From Opisthocomus hoazin (lineage: Eukaryota; Chordata; Aves; Opisthocomiformes; Opisthocomidae): a stretch of 64,000 bases of DNA. Both the position numbers and the translations under genes were made by a program. The stretch lies in NCBI RefSeq assembly GCF_030867145.1, contig NC_134440.1, positions 9,734,001 through 9,798,000 on the forward strand. Reading direction: 5' to 3'. Under the pieces are notes generated by a model. That model made no database searches. It had not been told where the DNA came from and worked only from the letters and a program-made list of their open reading frames with translations. The number at the start of each line of letters is the position of its first letter. Positions within the stretch are counted from its first letter, which is position 1. Below, in pieces: positions 1 to 14,943 of this stretch.

Positions 1-3000
1 TGGAAGATGACGATGAAGGGGAGGTAGTAGATGAAGGCTGCCCACTGCGGCGTGTTCTCATCGCAGCCCAGGCAGGGGTTGAAGATGAAGGGGAAGGACA
101 GGAGGACGCAGGTGGTGCCTGGGAGGAGAGCGGAGCGGTGAGCGGCTGCAAGCCGTCCTTCCCACCAGGCCCAGCTGGCTCAGATGTGGATGGACAGACA
201 GACAGAGCCAGCCCTCTGCTAGGACAGATCCTCCCCACAGGGCTGGGGAGGGAGGTGGGCCCCTTCCCCCAGCCAGCTGCGACATGTGCAGCCCCAGACT
301 CCCCTCACCCATCCTGCACACGGTGACGTCCCTCCCTCTCGCACCCAGCGCCGAGACAGACAGACAGACGCTTGTCAGCAGACTTCTCCCAGTCGAGCTC
401 CCCCCCCCAGCACCGCCTCGCACCGCTCCGGCCCCCTCAAGAGGCCCCAGGACCGACCCTCACGCCCTCTCAACACGCAGCCACCCAGGGCTTCCCTCCC
501 CGTCCCCGTCCCCCCGACACGCAGCCCCATGGACGCGCGGGCCCCGCCGCCCGCCCGCGGGCGACACGGCACCCCGAGGGCGGCAGGGCTGCGGGCCAGC
601 CCCCCCGTCCCTTCTCCCGTGGGGCTGGCCGAGGGAGCCACGCTCCCTCCACGCCTGCACGACAACACGCAGAGTGACGGCTGGGGACAGCCCCAGTGCA
701 ACGGGGTGGGGGGACAGGAGCAGAATGCCCCCCACGCCGGGCTCCGAGCCTTGGGAAGGTCCCGGCTGCGTCAGGCAGAGCGGAGCCCAGCTCCTCTGCC
801 GCAGCGTGACGGCGTGGGGACGCCTGCATGCGGCAGACAGGGACACGCCGGCTTCTCCCCCGCCCCCCTTCCGCAAGGTCACGGAGCGAATCTGCCCAGG
901 CGCTGCCGAGCCCCAGGCGAAGACACGGAGACGGCTGCGTGCCCCGTCCTGCGCGTCCGCAGCTTCACCGGGCGCTGCCGACGACCCGCGGGATCTGCTC
1001 CTGCAGCTGGGGGAACCCGCGGCCACCTTGGCCCCCAGGGCCCCTCTCCTCTGGGGGACGTCGCAAGAGCCCCCTGCGCGTGTGCGATCTCTCCTCCTCG
1101 CGCCCGTAAGCAGCCATTCCTCCTCCTGGTCGCTTCCCGCAGGGCTGGGGCGAAGCAGCTCTCCCTGCGCCGAGGGCAGGCAGCGACAATCCCGGCTCGG
1201 ACCCACCCGCAGCAAGGACCCGGCTGGGTGCTGGGTGCTGCCCTGCGCCGGCGCCGCGGGAGCTCCCCGAAGGGCCAGGGACTCGGGCACGCTGCGGTGC
1301 CTCTGCCCCGGACAAGCCCGGGCGCCGGGAAGGGCTCGGCCCAGCCCCGCTGCGTGCCCAGTCCCAGGGCTGCTGGTTCGCACCGAGCCCCGTCCGCAGG
1401 CTGTGCCCCCCCCCAGGCCCAGGGCCCCCCAGGGTTGGGCTCTGCAGCCCCCCCAGGGCTGCGAAGGACTGGGAGCACTGGGCCAGGAGCTGCTGCAGCC
1501 TCCCCATCCACCCCGCACCCACCCACGAGCCATCGCCGCTGTCACGCAGGCAGGAGACCCCTGTCCCCCCCGAGCCCCCCCCCAGATCGCACTGCCCACT
1601 GCCGGGGCCACGCCAGGAGCCGTGCTCCTCGGCACGGGGTGCGAGCTGCCCCCCGACACCCCCAAACCCCCGGGGCTGCCCCAGTGAGTGCGGCTTCACT
1701 GGGAGCCAGAGGAGTCCCAGGACCCCTCCCCCTCCCCAGCGGGGCCGTGGGAGCCCCCAAGGCCACCCTGCCCCCCCCATCACGCCGGGGCAGGCAGGCG
1801 ACATCCGGGCTCGCACCTCCGGGCTCCGCAGGGCAGGATCACGGGAACGCCAGGGAGCGTGGGACGGCTCGGCCAGACCAGCTCAAAGAGCCGCTCGTCC
1901 CCCCGAGCCCGCTGCGGCAGGAAGCCGCTCCGCGACAGCCCGGCGTGCGGGGTGGGGGCCCAGCACCCCCGGCCCCGCGGCCCAGCGCCGCGGCGGGGAG
2001 ATGCCACCGATAGCGACTCGCGGCGTCTCCCCCGCCGCTGAGGTTTCACAACGCTTCCTCTGATCTGAGCACGAGTTGCCACCAGAGAAGCCACCGCGCT
2101 CCCACGCGACGCGTCTCGCCGCAGCGTGACCGCGCGCGCCGCTGGCACGGCTGGTTCCAGCGGGTTTGTTGGTCAGGCGAGGGGGGCGGCGGGGAGCACC
2201 CACTTTTTACAAACACCCCACGCTCCGGCCAGGGACAGGCAGCCTCCTCGGCGCCCCAGCCCACGGGGGGGCCGGGCTGGGCTCCCCGCAGCGGGGAGCG
2301 GAGCCGGCTGGGGGGCCGCGGGCCCCGCGCGAGGCGAGGCGCAGGACTTCCCCTTGGCAGCACCCAGCTGGAGCCGACCCACACCGGGGGGGAACAGAGC
2401 GGCAGCCACTTCCCCAAATCTAGGGTGCTGAGCCCCCCCTCCCTGACTCACCAAGCAGAGCTCCGGGGAGCTCAGCCGCGCCAGCCGGCGAACGTTGGGC
2501 TGCCCGAGATAAATTCGGGCTCCAGATAACAGCACCCACACCACAACCGTCCTCTCTCCGCACAGGGCCGCCCGGTCGAGCCGCCGCTCGGGCGTTACGG
2601 TGCCGTTACCGGGGGGGGGGGAAGCGCCCAGGGTCGTTATCTCGGGCTGCCAACGGACGTGCCACCACGCTGACCGCCCCGCGCCCCGCCGCGGCGCAGC
2701 CGATGACCCTTCTCCAGGTGCCAGTGTCCCCTCGGACTCGGGGGTCCCCACCAGCCCCTGCACTCCCGTCGTGTTTTTTGGCCTCAGGGTGCGATGCAAG
2801 ACTGTTAGTAATGTTAGTAACTCACACCCGTTAGTAACTCACACCCGTTAGTAACTCACGCCGAGGGAGTGGGTGCCTCCTCCACATCCCCACGGGGCCC
2901 TTACTCACCGGGGCAGCACGTCAGGCGAGGGCCCCGTGCCCCACGGTCACCCACGGGGACAACCAAGAGCCCCCCAGCCACCGGCAAGTCCCCGGTAAAG

Positions 3001-4654
3001 CCCCGGGCGCCCGGGAAAGCCCAGGTTTTGCCGCTGGTCTCGGTTTTGCCGTAGCATCGACCGGCGAAGCACACAGCTCCCGCCCCGGCTTGGTGCCACC
3101 CCCACGCAGGGGGACACAGGGACAGCCTGCAGCCCCCCGCCACCGCGCAGGGATTGCCCGAGGGCCACCAGAGCGGGGACAGTGGCCAGGCAGGACGGGC
3201 ACACCTCCACGCCCCTTCCCCACCCAGGTCCAGCCACCCGTGCTTGGGGGATCCCCAAGCACCCCGCTGTCCCCTGCACACAGGGCACCCCAGCGCCCAC
3301 CTCACTGCCGTGGGAGATGCTGCCCCCCCCCACAGGGCACCCCAGCAGGCATCTTCTGGTCTCCCCCCACCCCGCAGGGCACCCTGCTAGGGCTGGTTCA
3401 CCCCCCACACAGGACACCCCCCCGCCACTCCAGAGCACCCAGTTCGGCTCCCCGCCACCGCAGGGCACCCAGTTCAGCTCGCTCCTAGGGCTGCCCCTCT
3501 CCACGTGAGGGGACTCTGTCCCCACCCCACTGCCACAGGGGCTGTCACTGTCCCCCCCCCTAGGCAGGGAGCTCCAGGAAGGCTTCCCTGGGGCTGACAC
3601 CCCCCTCTGAGCAAAGCTCCCTCAGGGCCACCCCATCTTCCAGGAGGCTTCCCTCCCCGCAGGGCACCCCGGTTCCCCCTGCATCCAGGGCTGATCCCCC
3701 ACCCCAGAAAGGCACCCCCAGGGCTGACCCCCTCCCACCCTCAGGGCACCCCAGAAAGGCACCCCAGGGCTGATCCTGCACCCCAGAAAGCTTCCACCCC
3801 CCCGAGGCCACCCCTCTCCACTCAGGAGCATCCCAGAAAGGGATCCCCCATGCAGGGCGTCCCAGAAAGGCACCCCAAGGGCTGACCCCAGACAGCCCCC
3901 CTGGGACCACCCCCCCCCGGGCTACATCTCTCTCCCAGGGCACCCCAGAAAGGCTCCCCGGGCCACCCATCTCCACCCAGGGCACCCCAGATAGGCAACC
4001 TCCGTCCCCCCCCCCAGCGCACCCCGGAAAAGCCCCCCCCTGCAGTCACATATCTCTACCAAGGGCACCCCACAAAAGCTCCCCTGGGGCCACCCACCTC
4101 CAGCCGGGGCACCCCAGACAGGCACCCCCAGGGCTGACCCCATACCCCAGACAGCCCCGCCGGGTCCACCCGTCTCTCCCAGCGCACCCCAGTAAGCCCC
4201 CCACCCCCGGGGCACCCCCCTCCACCCAGTGCACCCCAGACAGGCACCCCCAGGGCTGACCCCATGCCCCAGACAGCCCCCGCCGGGTCCACGCGCCTCT
4301 CCCAGCGCACCCCACTGACCCCCCTCCCCGGGGCACCCCGCGCCCCGCCGCCCCCCGCCCGGCCCCGCACCCACCGGCCAGGTGCCAGGCCTTCCTGCGG
4401 CCGCAGGGCCCGCAGCCGGCGGCGCGGTCGGCCTGCAGCCCGAGCAGCGGCGTGCAGAGCCCGTCGGCCGCCTGGCCCGCCAGCAGCAGCCCGCCGGCCG
4501 GGCCGCGGGGGTAGCGCAGCACGGCGTGCAGGTAGAGCAGCAGGTAGGTGAACCACAGCGAGGCGCACAGGTCGTTCAGGAAGTGCCCGGCCGCGAAGCT
4601 CAGCCGCGCCCCGAGCCCCAGCCCCGGGCCCGCCGCCGGCACCGGCTCCGCCAT
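1..4654 (-). CDS. MFSD12: MFSD12, exons 1-2 (5' part, cut by window start)
   Basis: Major facilitator superfamily transporter of lysosomes and melanosomes, linked in mammals to cystine import and pigmentation. Exon 1 is 4375-4654 (-). Its ATG lies in a CpG island, and its translation carries the family's first two membrane helices, including [20 protein letters not shown] and [12 protein letters not shown], and ends KAWHLAG. The donor is GTGGGT and the exon ends in phase 1. Exon 2 begins at 118 after a CCCAG acceptor, in matching phase, and reads [10 protein letters not shown] then NPCLGC; it continues past base 1. Intron 1 (119-4374) is C-rich and repeat-filled. The gene points away from HMG20B, as in human. 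Identity rests on recognised protein similarity over about 130 residues; the remaining helices are outside the window. Confidence 0.93.
2800..2862. repeat. Short tandem repeat, about 20-base unit
   Basis: Three to four copies of GTTAGTAACTCACACCC and variants stand in tandem inside MFSD12 intron 1. They are AT-richer than the surrounding C-rich sequence. No function is visible. Confidence 0.8.
3590..4350. repeat. Degenerate minisatellite in MFSD12 intron 1
   Basis: Imperfect tandem units built around CACCCCAGAAAGGCACC and CCCAGGGCTGACC recur about every 60-80 bases. Later units change to CACCCCAGACAGGCACC with GGGTCCACCCGTCTCTCCC. Every frame on both strands reads through as a low-complexity Gly/Trp or Pro/Ala protein, so the long open frames here are repeat artefacts. 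Confidence 0.85.
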
Positions 4655-4849
4655 GGCTCGGCGCGGCCCGGCTCGGAGCGGGGCGGGGCCGCGGGACTGC
4701 CCGGCCCCGCTGCCCGGTGCCCCCCGCCCGCCCCCCGGGCCGGCTCTGCCCCCCGCTGCCCCCCCCCCCCCGGCGCCGGCGGTGGATGCGTCCGGGGGAG
4801 GCCGGGGCCGGGGCGGGGCGGGGCGGGGCTGGGCACCGGGACCGGGGCG

Positions 4850-5420
4850 GGGGGGAGTGGGAGCAGGGTGGGCAGTACTGGGGGCACTGGGGTGACTGGG
4901 ACCTCCTCCCGCATAGGGAACAGGGTGGCTGGGAGCAGTATGGGCAGTACTGGGGTCACTGGGAGCAGTGTGGGGGTACTGGGGTGACTGGGACCTCCCC
5001 TTGTGTAGGTAACAGGGTGACTGGGAGCAGTGGGGTGACCGTCGGGGTAACTGGGACCACCCGCCTGGGTGTGGATGGGGGTCGCGGGGAGCGGTGTGGG
5101 GGTGCTGAGGTGACTGGGACCTCCACTTGAGTAGGTAGTGGGGTGACTGGGACCTCCTCCTGCGTAGGGAACAGGGTGACTGGGAGCAGTATGGGTAGTA
5201 CTGGGAGCACTGGGAGCAGTGGGGGGGCACTGGGGTGACTGGGACCTCCCCTTGTGTGGGTAATAGAGTGGCGGGGACCAGTATGGGCAGTACTGGGGCC
5301 GCTGGGAGCCGCTGTGGGCTACTGGGATTGCTGGGAGCGGTGCGGGAGGGTAACTGGGGTCGCTGGGACAGCCCTGAGGTGGGCGCTGGGGTTACTGGGA
5401 GCAATGGGAGGATGCTGGGA
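4850..5420. repeat. Minisatellite between MFSD12 and HMG20B
   Basis: Tandem, interleaved short units such as GGGTGACTGGGACCTCC, AACAGGGTGACTGGGAGCAG and TGGGCAGTACTGGGG repeat for about 570 bases just upstream of the MFSD12 start and about 700 bases upstream of the first HMG20B exon. Units vary by a few bases. Human TEKTIP1 (C19orf71) lies between these two genes, but no coding exon like it is visible here. Confidence 0.88.
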
Positions 5421-5609
5421 TCACTGGGACGGGGGCGCTGGGAGCAGAGGGGGCGCAGCGGGGCCACCGCACCCCCGCGGTCCCTCCCGGGGCTCCCCGC
5501 CCTGGGCACTGAGGCACCCACGAGGGGTCTGTTGCTGTGGTCCCCCCCGACCCCTCGAGCCGTTGCCCCTTTAAGGCGCTGCCCTCCCCACGAGTGCCCG
5601 TCCCCACGC

Positions 5610-5830
5610 CGATTGCCGATTGGCCGGGCGGCCCGCCGCGCGCGCCCAATTCTAACGCACGCGCACGCGCCGCGCCGGCCCCGCCCCCTCCCCGCCGCTT
5701 CCCTCCGACGTGAACCGCTGCGGCCAATCCACGCTGGGCTGCGCCCTCCGCCGCTGCGCGCGAGCGGCCAATCGGAAGCGCCGAGGCGGGCTTTGGTTTA
5801 CATAATAATAGGAGGGCGTGGCCAGGTGAG
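5610..5830 (+). promoter_or_regulatory. HMG20B promoter: CpG island with three CCAAT boxes
   Basis: Three NF-Y-type CCAAT boxes are present: one inverted (ATTGG, 5619-5623) and two direct (5724-5728 and 5768-5772, 44 bases apart). They sit in a CpG-dense stretch with no TATA box. A likely non-coding first exon ends at a GTGAGG donor near 5826. A second exon opens after the CCCCAG at 6055-6060 and carries the start codon. Spacing and orientation fit HMG20B; transcription itself is inferred. Confidence 0.6.
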
Positions 5831-6121
5831 GAAGAGCGGCGGTGGCGGAGGTGGGGGAACGGCTCCGGCGGGGGTCCCGGGCCTGCGGGGGGGTCCCGGG
5901 CCTGCGGGGGGGTCCCGGGGGGGGGGGCAGGCGGGGTGGGGGGGGGTGTCTGTAGGGGCCTGGGGGGGGCGGGACGGGCGCGGCGTCCGGGGGGGACCGG
6001 GGGGGTCCCGGGGGGGTCCGCGGCGTCCCCGCGGGTGCCAACCCTGGCTCTGTCCCCAGGGGCGGCGGCCCGAGCCGTGCTGGCGAGGTCCCGGACCCGC
6101 GGCCCACCGCTGCCCGCCGCC

Positions 6122-9100
6122 ATGCTGTAAGTGCCGCCCGCGGAACTGCCCCTTCCCCCGCCGCGTCCTCACGCCCGACCCCGGGACCCCCCCCCCCCTT
6201 CCCGTGTCGGAGCCGCCTCGGGAGAGCAGCGAGGCCCGGTCCCCGCGCAGGGCTCCGCCCGCAGTCGCTCCGCTGTTCCACGGCCCGCGGGGAGGCCCCA
6301 GAGGCCCTGGGCCGAGGGGGGTGGGGGGGGGATGGCCGTGCCCCCGCCGCCCCCGGGATGGGGCCTTACCCCGGAGGGTGGAGGGGGCGATGGCTCCCGG
6401 GGGAGCGGGGCGGCCGGGCGCGGGCCGTGTCCCGGGGGTAGTGGGAGGGGCCCGGCCGAAGGCGCTGCGGGGCAGAGCGGGCTGGAGAAGGGGCCGGGGA
6501 GCCCCGGGGCGATGCCACCGTGGGGCTGCGTGTGCTCGGCCGGGGCAGGGTGCCGGAGCCACGTCCCCCGCTGCAGGCGGGTGCTGTCTGTGAAGGTGAG
6601 GCAGCAAGTGGGAGCGCGGGCGGCGGGGCTGCCGGCCCTGCGGCGGGGCGGCTTGGGGCGGCTCACAGAACCCCGGAATGTTGGGGGCTGGCAGGGCCCT
6701 CTGGGGTCACCCAGCCCAGCCTCTGCCCAAGCAGGGTCACCCAGAGCAGAGGGCACAGCACCGCGGCCAGGGGGGCTGGAATATCTCCAGAGAAAGAGAC
6801 TCCACAGCCTCCCTGGGCAGCCTGGGCCAGGGCTCCGTCACCCTCAGAGGGAAGAAGTTCTTCCTCGGGTTCAGCTGGAGCTTCCTCTGCTCCAGTTTGT
6901 GCCCGTTGCCCCTTGTCCTGTCGCTGGGCACCACTGAAAAGAGTCTGGCCCCGTCCTCCTGACCCCCACCCTGCAGATATTTAGAGGCATTTCGAAGGTC
7001 CCCTCTCAGCCTTCTCTTCTCCAGGCTGAACAAGCCCAGCTCCCTCAGCCTCTCCTCCTAGGAGAGATGCTCCAGTCCCCTCCTCATCCTCGTAGCCCTG
7101 CGCTGGACTCTCCAGTAGCTCCTCATCTTTCTGGAACTGGGGAGCCCAGCACTGGACACAGCACTCAGCGGTGGCTCGGGGCGTCTTGGCGTGGGCGCGG
7201 GCGGCAGGAACCTGACGGGGCGGTTGCGGCTGGAGCGGGTCGCGCCGGTGCCCTGCCCTGCTCTGCTGCCTCGAGGGCTCGCCGTGTCCCTGGCTGGGTG
7301 CTGCTTCCCGGTGGTGCCCCTGGAGCCAGGCCCAGGCCCCCGCGGCTGCTCCTCCCTCGCACAGGAGGCTCGAGGGGTCCATGCTGCTCGGGGCTCCTTG
7401 CCGAGGAGCGTGCCCGAGCTGCAGTGGCACGCAGGGATGTGACCGTCACTGTCACCTGCCCCCGAGAGCAGAACCGGCAGCACCCGGCTCGCTTCCAAAT
7501 GTCACTGGAAGGTCCCAGGGTTGTCACTGGACCTTGGGGCAGCTTTTGTGTGCCCAGGACTGCCCTGCTCGCCTGGTGCTGGGCTCTGCTCGAGCGCCGT
7601 CGCTCCCCTGTGGCCTCCCCTCACAGGGGACGGGGCTCGGGGGCTGGCAGCAGACTCGGGGCCTGGGTGGGTGGGAGGTGGGGATCAGGCAAGCGTGAGG
7701 CCGTGCTGCGGTGGGACGTGTCGCCGTCGGTCCCGGTGCCATCCCGGCCCTCCGTGACGGGTGCTCCCTGGCTGCAGACACGCCACGGGCAAAGCTCAGC
7801 ATGGAAACTTCCTGGTGGCCATCAAGCAGGAGAAGGGAGAGTCGGCACGGACGAGCGGGGAGAAGCCGCACGGCGAGGAGGAGGTGAGCTCCGGCGCCCG
7901 TGTCCCTCGTGTCGCCCTGCAGCAGCGGGGTGAGCCCGTGGCTGCGGCCGTGGCCCGAGGAGGGCCCAGACCTTCCCTCGAGGGACGGGAGGTCCAGGCA
8001 GGTCTGCAGGCTGCTCCGGTGTCCTGCCAGCGTAGCGGCATCTGCACTCTGATCCCGGATGGGGGGTCCCTTCCCCTTTGACCCCTGACGGGGAGGGGGG
8101 GGTCCCTTTCCCCTTCGATCCCTGACGCGGGGGTCCCTTTCCCCACGCTGGGTGCCAGCCGGTGAAGAAGAGGGGCTGGCCCAAGGGCAAGAAGAGGAAG
8201 AAGATCCTTCCCAACGGCCCCAAAGCCCCTGTGACGGGCTACGTGCGCTTCCTGAACGAGCGGCGCGAGCAGATCCGCACACAGCATCCCGACCTGCCCT
8301 TCCCGGAGATCACCAAGATGCTGGGGGCGGAGTGGAGCAAGCTGCAGCTTTCGGAGAAGCAGGTACCAGCCCCCGCAGAGACCCCCGGGCCGGGCAGCAC
8401 GCTCCCAGCCTGCGCCCCAGAGCCCTTCGCTCGCTGCCTGGCCGCAGCTCCGCAAAGGAAGCCCAAACCCGTGCCTGGGCCTCGAGCCGTGGGGAGGGGC
8501 CCGCAGCCCCCCGGGAGCCCGGGGCCAGGCTGAGGACCCTCTGTGACCGTAGCGGTACCTGGACGAAGCGGAGCGGGAGAAGCAGCAGTACATGAAGGAG
8601 CTGCGGGAATACCAGCAGTCCGAAGCCTACAAGATGTGCGCAGAGAAAATCCAGGAGAAGAAGATCAAGAAAGGTGAGTTGTGGGAGCAGCGGCCGCCGG
8701 GGCCCGGCCGAGCGCTGCCAGGGCCTCCTGAGGGAGGCTGGGCTGGCTCCTGGGGAACCTCCTTCTCCTCCCCAGAGGACGCGGGCTCTGCGGCGGCGAA
8801 CACCCTGCTGAACGGGCACCCGCACAAGGTAAGGCCCCGGCGGCTCTGCCCGCGGCGGGGTGGGCGGCTGCGGCACGCGGCAGCGCCGGGGTCGGGAGCC
8901 GGGCTGGCGGCCGGCCTGGGCAGAGGGGCACTCGCGGTTCAGGGTGCTGGCTCCCTGCCGAGGCAGAGCCCCCCCTCGCCCCATCCCTGTGGTCATCTGC
9001 CCAGCCCCAGGGAGTCGGGGTCCCCTCCCTGCACCCTGCCTGATCGTCCCGTCCCCAGGCCGGCGAGTGCAGTGACACCTTCTCCACCTTCGACGTGCCC

Positions 9101-10233
9101 ATCTTCACCGAGGAGTTCTTGGACCAAAACAAGGGTGAGGGGCTGGGCTGGGGGGTGGGGGAGCGGGGGCTGCCGGTGCCGGAGTGGGCTGCATCCTGCC
9201 GGACAGGACCATGGCTGGCGCCGGGCACGAGATCCAGGCTGTGGAAGGTCCCTGGGGGGCTCAGGCAGCAGGACCGGATCCCGGCTGCAGCCTGGAGTCG
9301 CTCAGGAGAGTCGTGGCTGGGGAAAGGATTGGGTTTGGGGTGAGGGAGGGGGTCGGAGGGACCCCCCCCGATGTTGCGTGGTCCCGGCAGCCCGGGAGGC
9401 CGAGCTGCGGCGCCTGCGGAAGATGAACACGGAGTTTGAGGAGCAGAACGCCATCCTGCAGAAGCACACGGAGAGCATGAACTGCGCCAAGGAGAAGCTG
9501 GAGCAGGAGCTGGCGCAGGAGGAGCGGCAGACCCTGGCCCTGCAGCAGCAGCTCCAGGCCGTGCGGCAGGCCCTCACCGCCAGCTTCGCCTCCCTCCCCA
9601 TCCCCGGTGAGTCCGGGGCGGCCGTGGGCACCGGCCTGCAGCGGGAGGGGGGGGATGGGAGCTGGGAGCGCTTTGGGGGGCTCTGGGGAGCCCAGGGACG
9701 TGACCGCCGGCCGCTCCCCTGGAATGGGGTAGGGCAGGCTGGGAGCCATCCTCGCGCCGCAGCCGCACGTGCCGGGCAGAGGGGCTCGGACGCTGCTGCT
9801 CCTGGGCTTGTGTTGGCACAGGAGCGGGCGCCTCGCGTTCGGCGCGCGTTCCTGGGCTGGGTGGGGGCTGCTGGCGCTGCTGACCGGGCTGCTCCCGCGC
9901 AGGCACCGGGGAGACCCCCACGCTGAGCACCCTCGACTTCTACATGGCCAAACTGCACAGCGCCATCGAGAGCAACCCGCTGCAGCACGAGAAGCTGGTG
10001 GTGCGCATCAAGGAGATCCTCTCCCGGATAGCCAGGTGAGCTGGGCAGGGCTGGCTGGAGTCGGCGAGCGCCGGGACCACCGGCTCGGCCCGCGGCAGGG
10101 CGGATGATGGGAGCTGAGCGGGGAGGGTGTGGGCAGAGAGGGACTTGGAGCTGCTCTGGGCAGCTGTGGGGGGGAGCAGCCCACCCCCCCTGACTCAGCC
10201 TTGCCTCGCTGCCTCCTCAGTGAACACTTGTGA
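6122..10233 (+). CDS. HMG20B: HMG20B (BRAF35), complete
   Basis: HMG-box subunit of the LSD1-CoREST histone demethylase complex, which represses neuronal genes; nuclear. Coding exons: 6122-6126, 7778-7883, 8159-8362, 8553-8673, 8776-8828, 9059-9134, 9391-9606, 9903-10035, 10221-10233. All junctions are GT-AG and in phase, giving 308 residues (human 317). The first coding exon holds only five bases, ATG plus CT, in a strong GCCGCCATG context. Its two left-over bases join an A at 7778, so the protein opens [20 protein letters not shown], which parallels the human N-terminus. Residues about 57-130 are the HMG box ([18 protein letters not shown]). Residues about 180-250 are a Glu/Leu-rich coiled coil, and the C-terminus reads ILSRIASEHL. 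Intron 1 holds a CR1. Confidence 0.95.
6663..7172 (-). mobile_element. CR1 LINE 3' fragment in HMG20B intron
   Basis: A 5'-truncated CR1 in reverse orientation. Its tail faces left, beside CACAGAACCCC. It carries the usual complement of CR1 3' sequence, with GGAATATCTCCAGAGA, CTGGGCAGCCTGGGCCAGGG, GATATTTAGAGGCATTTC and the CAGCACTGGACACAGCACTC end. No reverse transcriptase core remains. Confidence 0.92.
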
Positions 10234-11145
10234 AGAGGACCAGTCCTGTCCGGCGCCCGGGGCCCGCCGGACCCCGGCCCTGTCCCTTGGAGCTCCCGCA
10301 AGGGACAGTCGCTGCTGGTGGTCCGGCTGTTTTCCCCTCCCCACCACGCACCTCGCTGGAGAAGTGAGCCGGGACCCCCCAGCCCCGGTGCGGCCAGGCC
10401 CCCGCGGCTGCACCATCCCCGAGGACCTGGAGCTTCTGGGGACCAAGCGGTGACAGGGCTGAGACCCCCGCCGGCGCGGTGGACACGTTCCCCCTCCCAC
10501 ACTCTCCTGTGAGCTCCCCGGCGCTCTCCAGCCTGGGGGCGTTGCTGGCCTGGAGCGAAGCTCCGGGGCCATCGGGCGCTGCTGTCTGCTGGCTGGGGGG
10601 GAGGCAGCTGGGTGCCCTGGGCCCCCCGGGCTCGGCGCTGTCCCCTGGCTCTGCCCATGGTGCCCCATCCCAACGCCGCTGAGCTGCAGGGCTGCCACCC
10701 ACCCGCCTCCTGCTTTATTTAATCTCCCCCGGGGTCACCCTGTCACCCCGCCTCTCGCCTTTCCTACCCCTGCGCCTCTGGGACCAGGCAGGGCAGCTCC
10801 TGCGCTCGGCAAAGGCGAAACATCTTCGTGCGGGATGGGGAGCCGGGACGGACCCCGTTCCCCCCGCGGCGGGCAGCCGGGGGGCCGCGCACAGGCGCTT
10901 GGCTCTCCGTGGGACCACTGACGGCAGCTGCGGCCGGGCTGGGCTGGGCCGGGCTCGCCCGTCCCCGGGGCTGCCTGGCGCTGAGCTCAGGCTGTAATTA
11001 GAGAGTGGCTTATTTTCTTACACGGCTTCTGCCCGGCGCTGGTGCGCGGCCGCTCGCCTGCGCCGTCCGTGCGTCGTGGCCGAGTCTGCGGGGGCTGCTC
11101 GGCCTGCGGTGGAGGTGGGAGCAAATAAATTTGTTGTGAGAAACA
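10234..11145 (+). other. HMG20B 3' UTR and polyadenylation signal
   Basis: GC-rich sequence downstream of the HMG20B stop contains no other exon I recognise. A canonical AATAAA lies at 11124-11129, followed by a TTTGTTGTGAG element, and is the best 3' end for the transcript. The 3' UTR would then be about 900 bases. Confidence 0.7.
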
Positions 11146-11267
11146 ACGCGCCTGGGCTCTGCCTGCTCGGGGACGGCTTCGGATGCCGGGGGCTCTGTGG
11201 TGGGGGGTGAGGGAATGCCCCCAGCTCAGCACTGCAGCCCCCAGCCCCTCTCCCACCCCTCCGGCCC

Positions 11268-11450
11268 AGCCGGGGCCCTGGCCCAGGCTGCCCAGGGAGG
11301 CTGTGGAGTCTCCTTCTCTGGAGATATTCCAGCCCCGCCTGGACGCGCTGCTGTGCCCCCTGCTCTGGGTGACCCTGCTTGGGCAGGGGGTTGGGCTGGG
11401 GGACCCACAGAGGGCCCTGCCGACCCCCACCATGCTGGGGTTCTGTGGCC
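11268..11450 (+). mobile_element. CR1 LINE 3' end fragment upstream of GIPC3
   Basis: About 180 bases of forward CR1 3' sequence: GGCCCAGGCTGCCCAGGG, TCTCTGGAGATATTCCAGCC, GGGTGACCCTGCTTGGGCAG and a worn tail near CATGCTGGGGTTCTGTGG. It lies 150 bases upstream of the GIPC3 start, so it may border or form part of that promoter region. Confidence 0.9.
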
Positions 11451-11605
11451 ACGGCCCGTCGCGCGTGGCAGAGCTCGCCGTGTCCCCGGCCGGTTCCCTG
11501 CGCCGCCCGATCGGGTTCCCCAGCCCGCGATCACCTTACGGCCGAGCCGGGAGCCAGCACCCATCTATAATTCAGCAGCGCAGGCTGCGGCGGGCAGGCA
11601 GCCCC

Positions 11606-14666
<3,061 letters not shown>

Positions 14667-14943
14667 CCCTGGCCCCGCGACCCCCCCCCCCCCACCTCCC
14701 CCCGCACCCCCCCTCCCCGGGCTGTGCCGGCGGGGGGGGGGGGGCCCCGTCCTGCCCCCGCACCCCCCTGAGCTGCCCCCAGCTCTGTCCCCTGGGGGGG
14801 GGACGGGACAGGAGAGCACCCCCCCCCCCAATCTCCTCCCCCCCCCCGGGACCCCCCCGCGCACCCCGCGATGTGTCCGGCAGCGGCTCATTAAAGCGGA
14901 GACTGGAGCAGGGCTGTCGGGACCCCCCCCCCCCCCCCCCCGC

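Noticed and set aside
284-2013. Overlapping open frames of 467 and 575 codons on the + strand
   Set aside because: Pro/Ala/Arg-rich, open in several frames at once, inside the MFSD12 intron; typical of GC-rich DNA without stops.
4046-5521. A 491-codon minus-strand frame covering MFSD12 exon 1
   Set aside because: Only the part from 4654 to 4375 is MFSD12. The N-terminal section reads through the minisatellite and the C-terminal section through intronic repeats.
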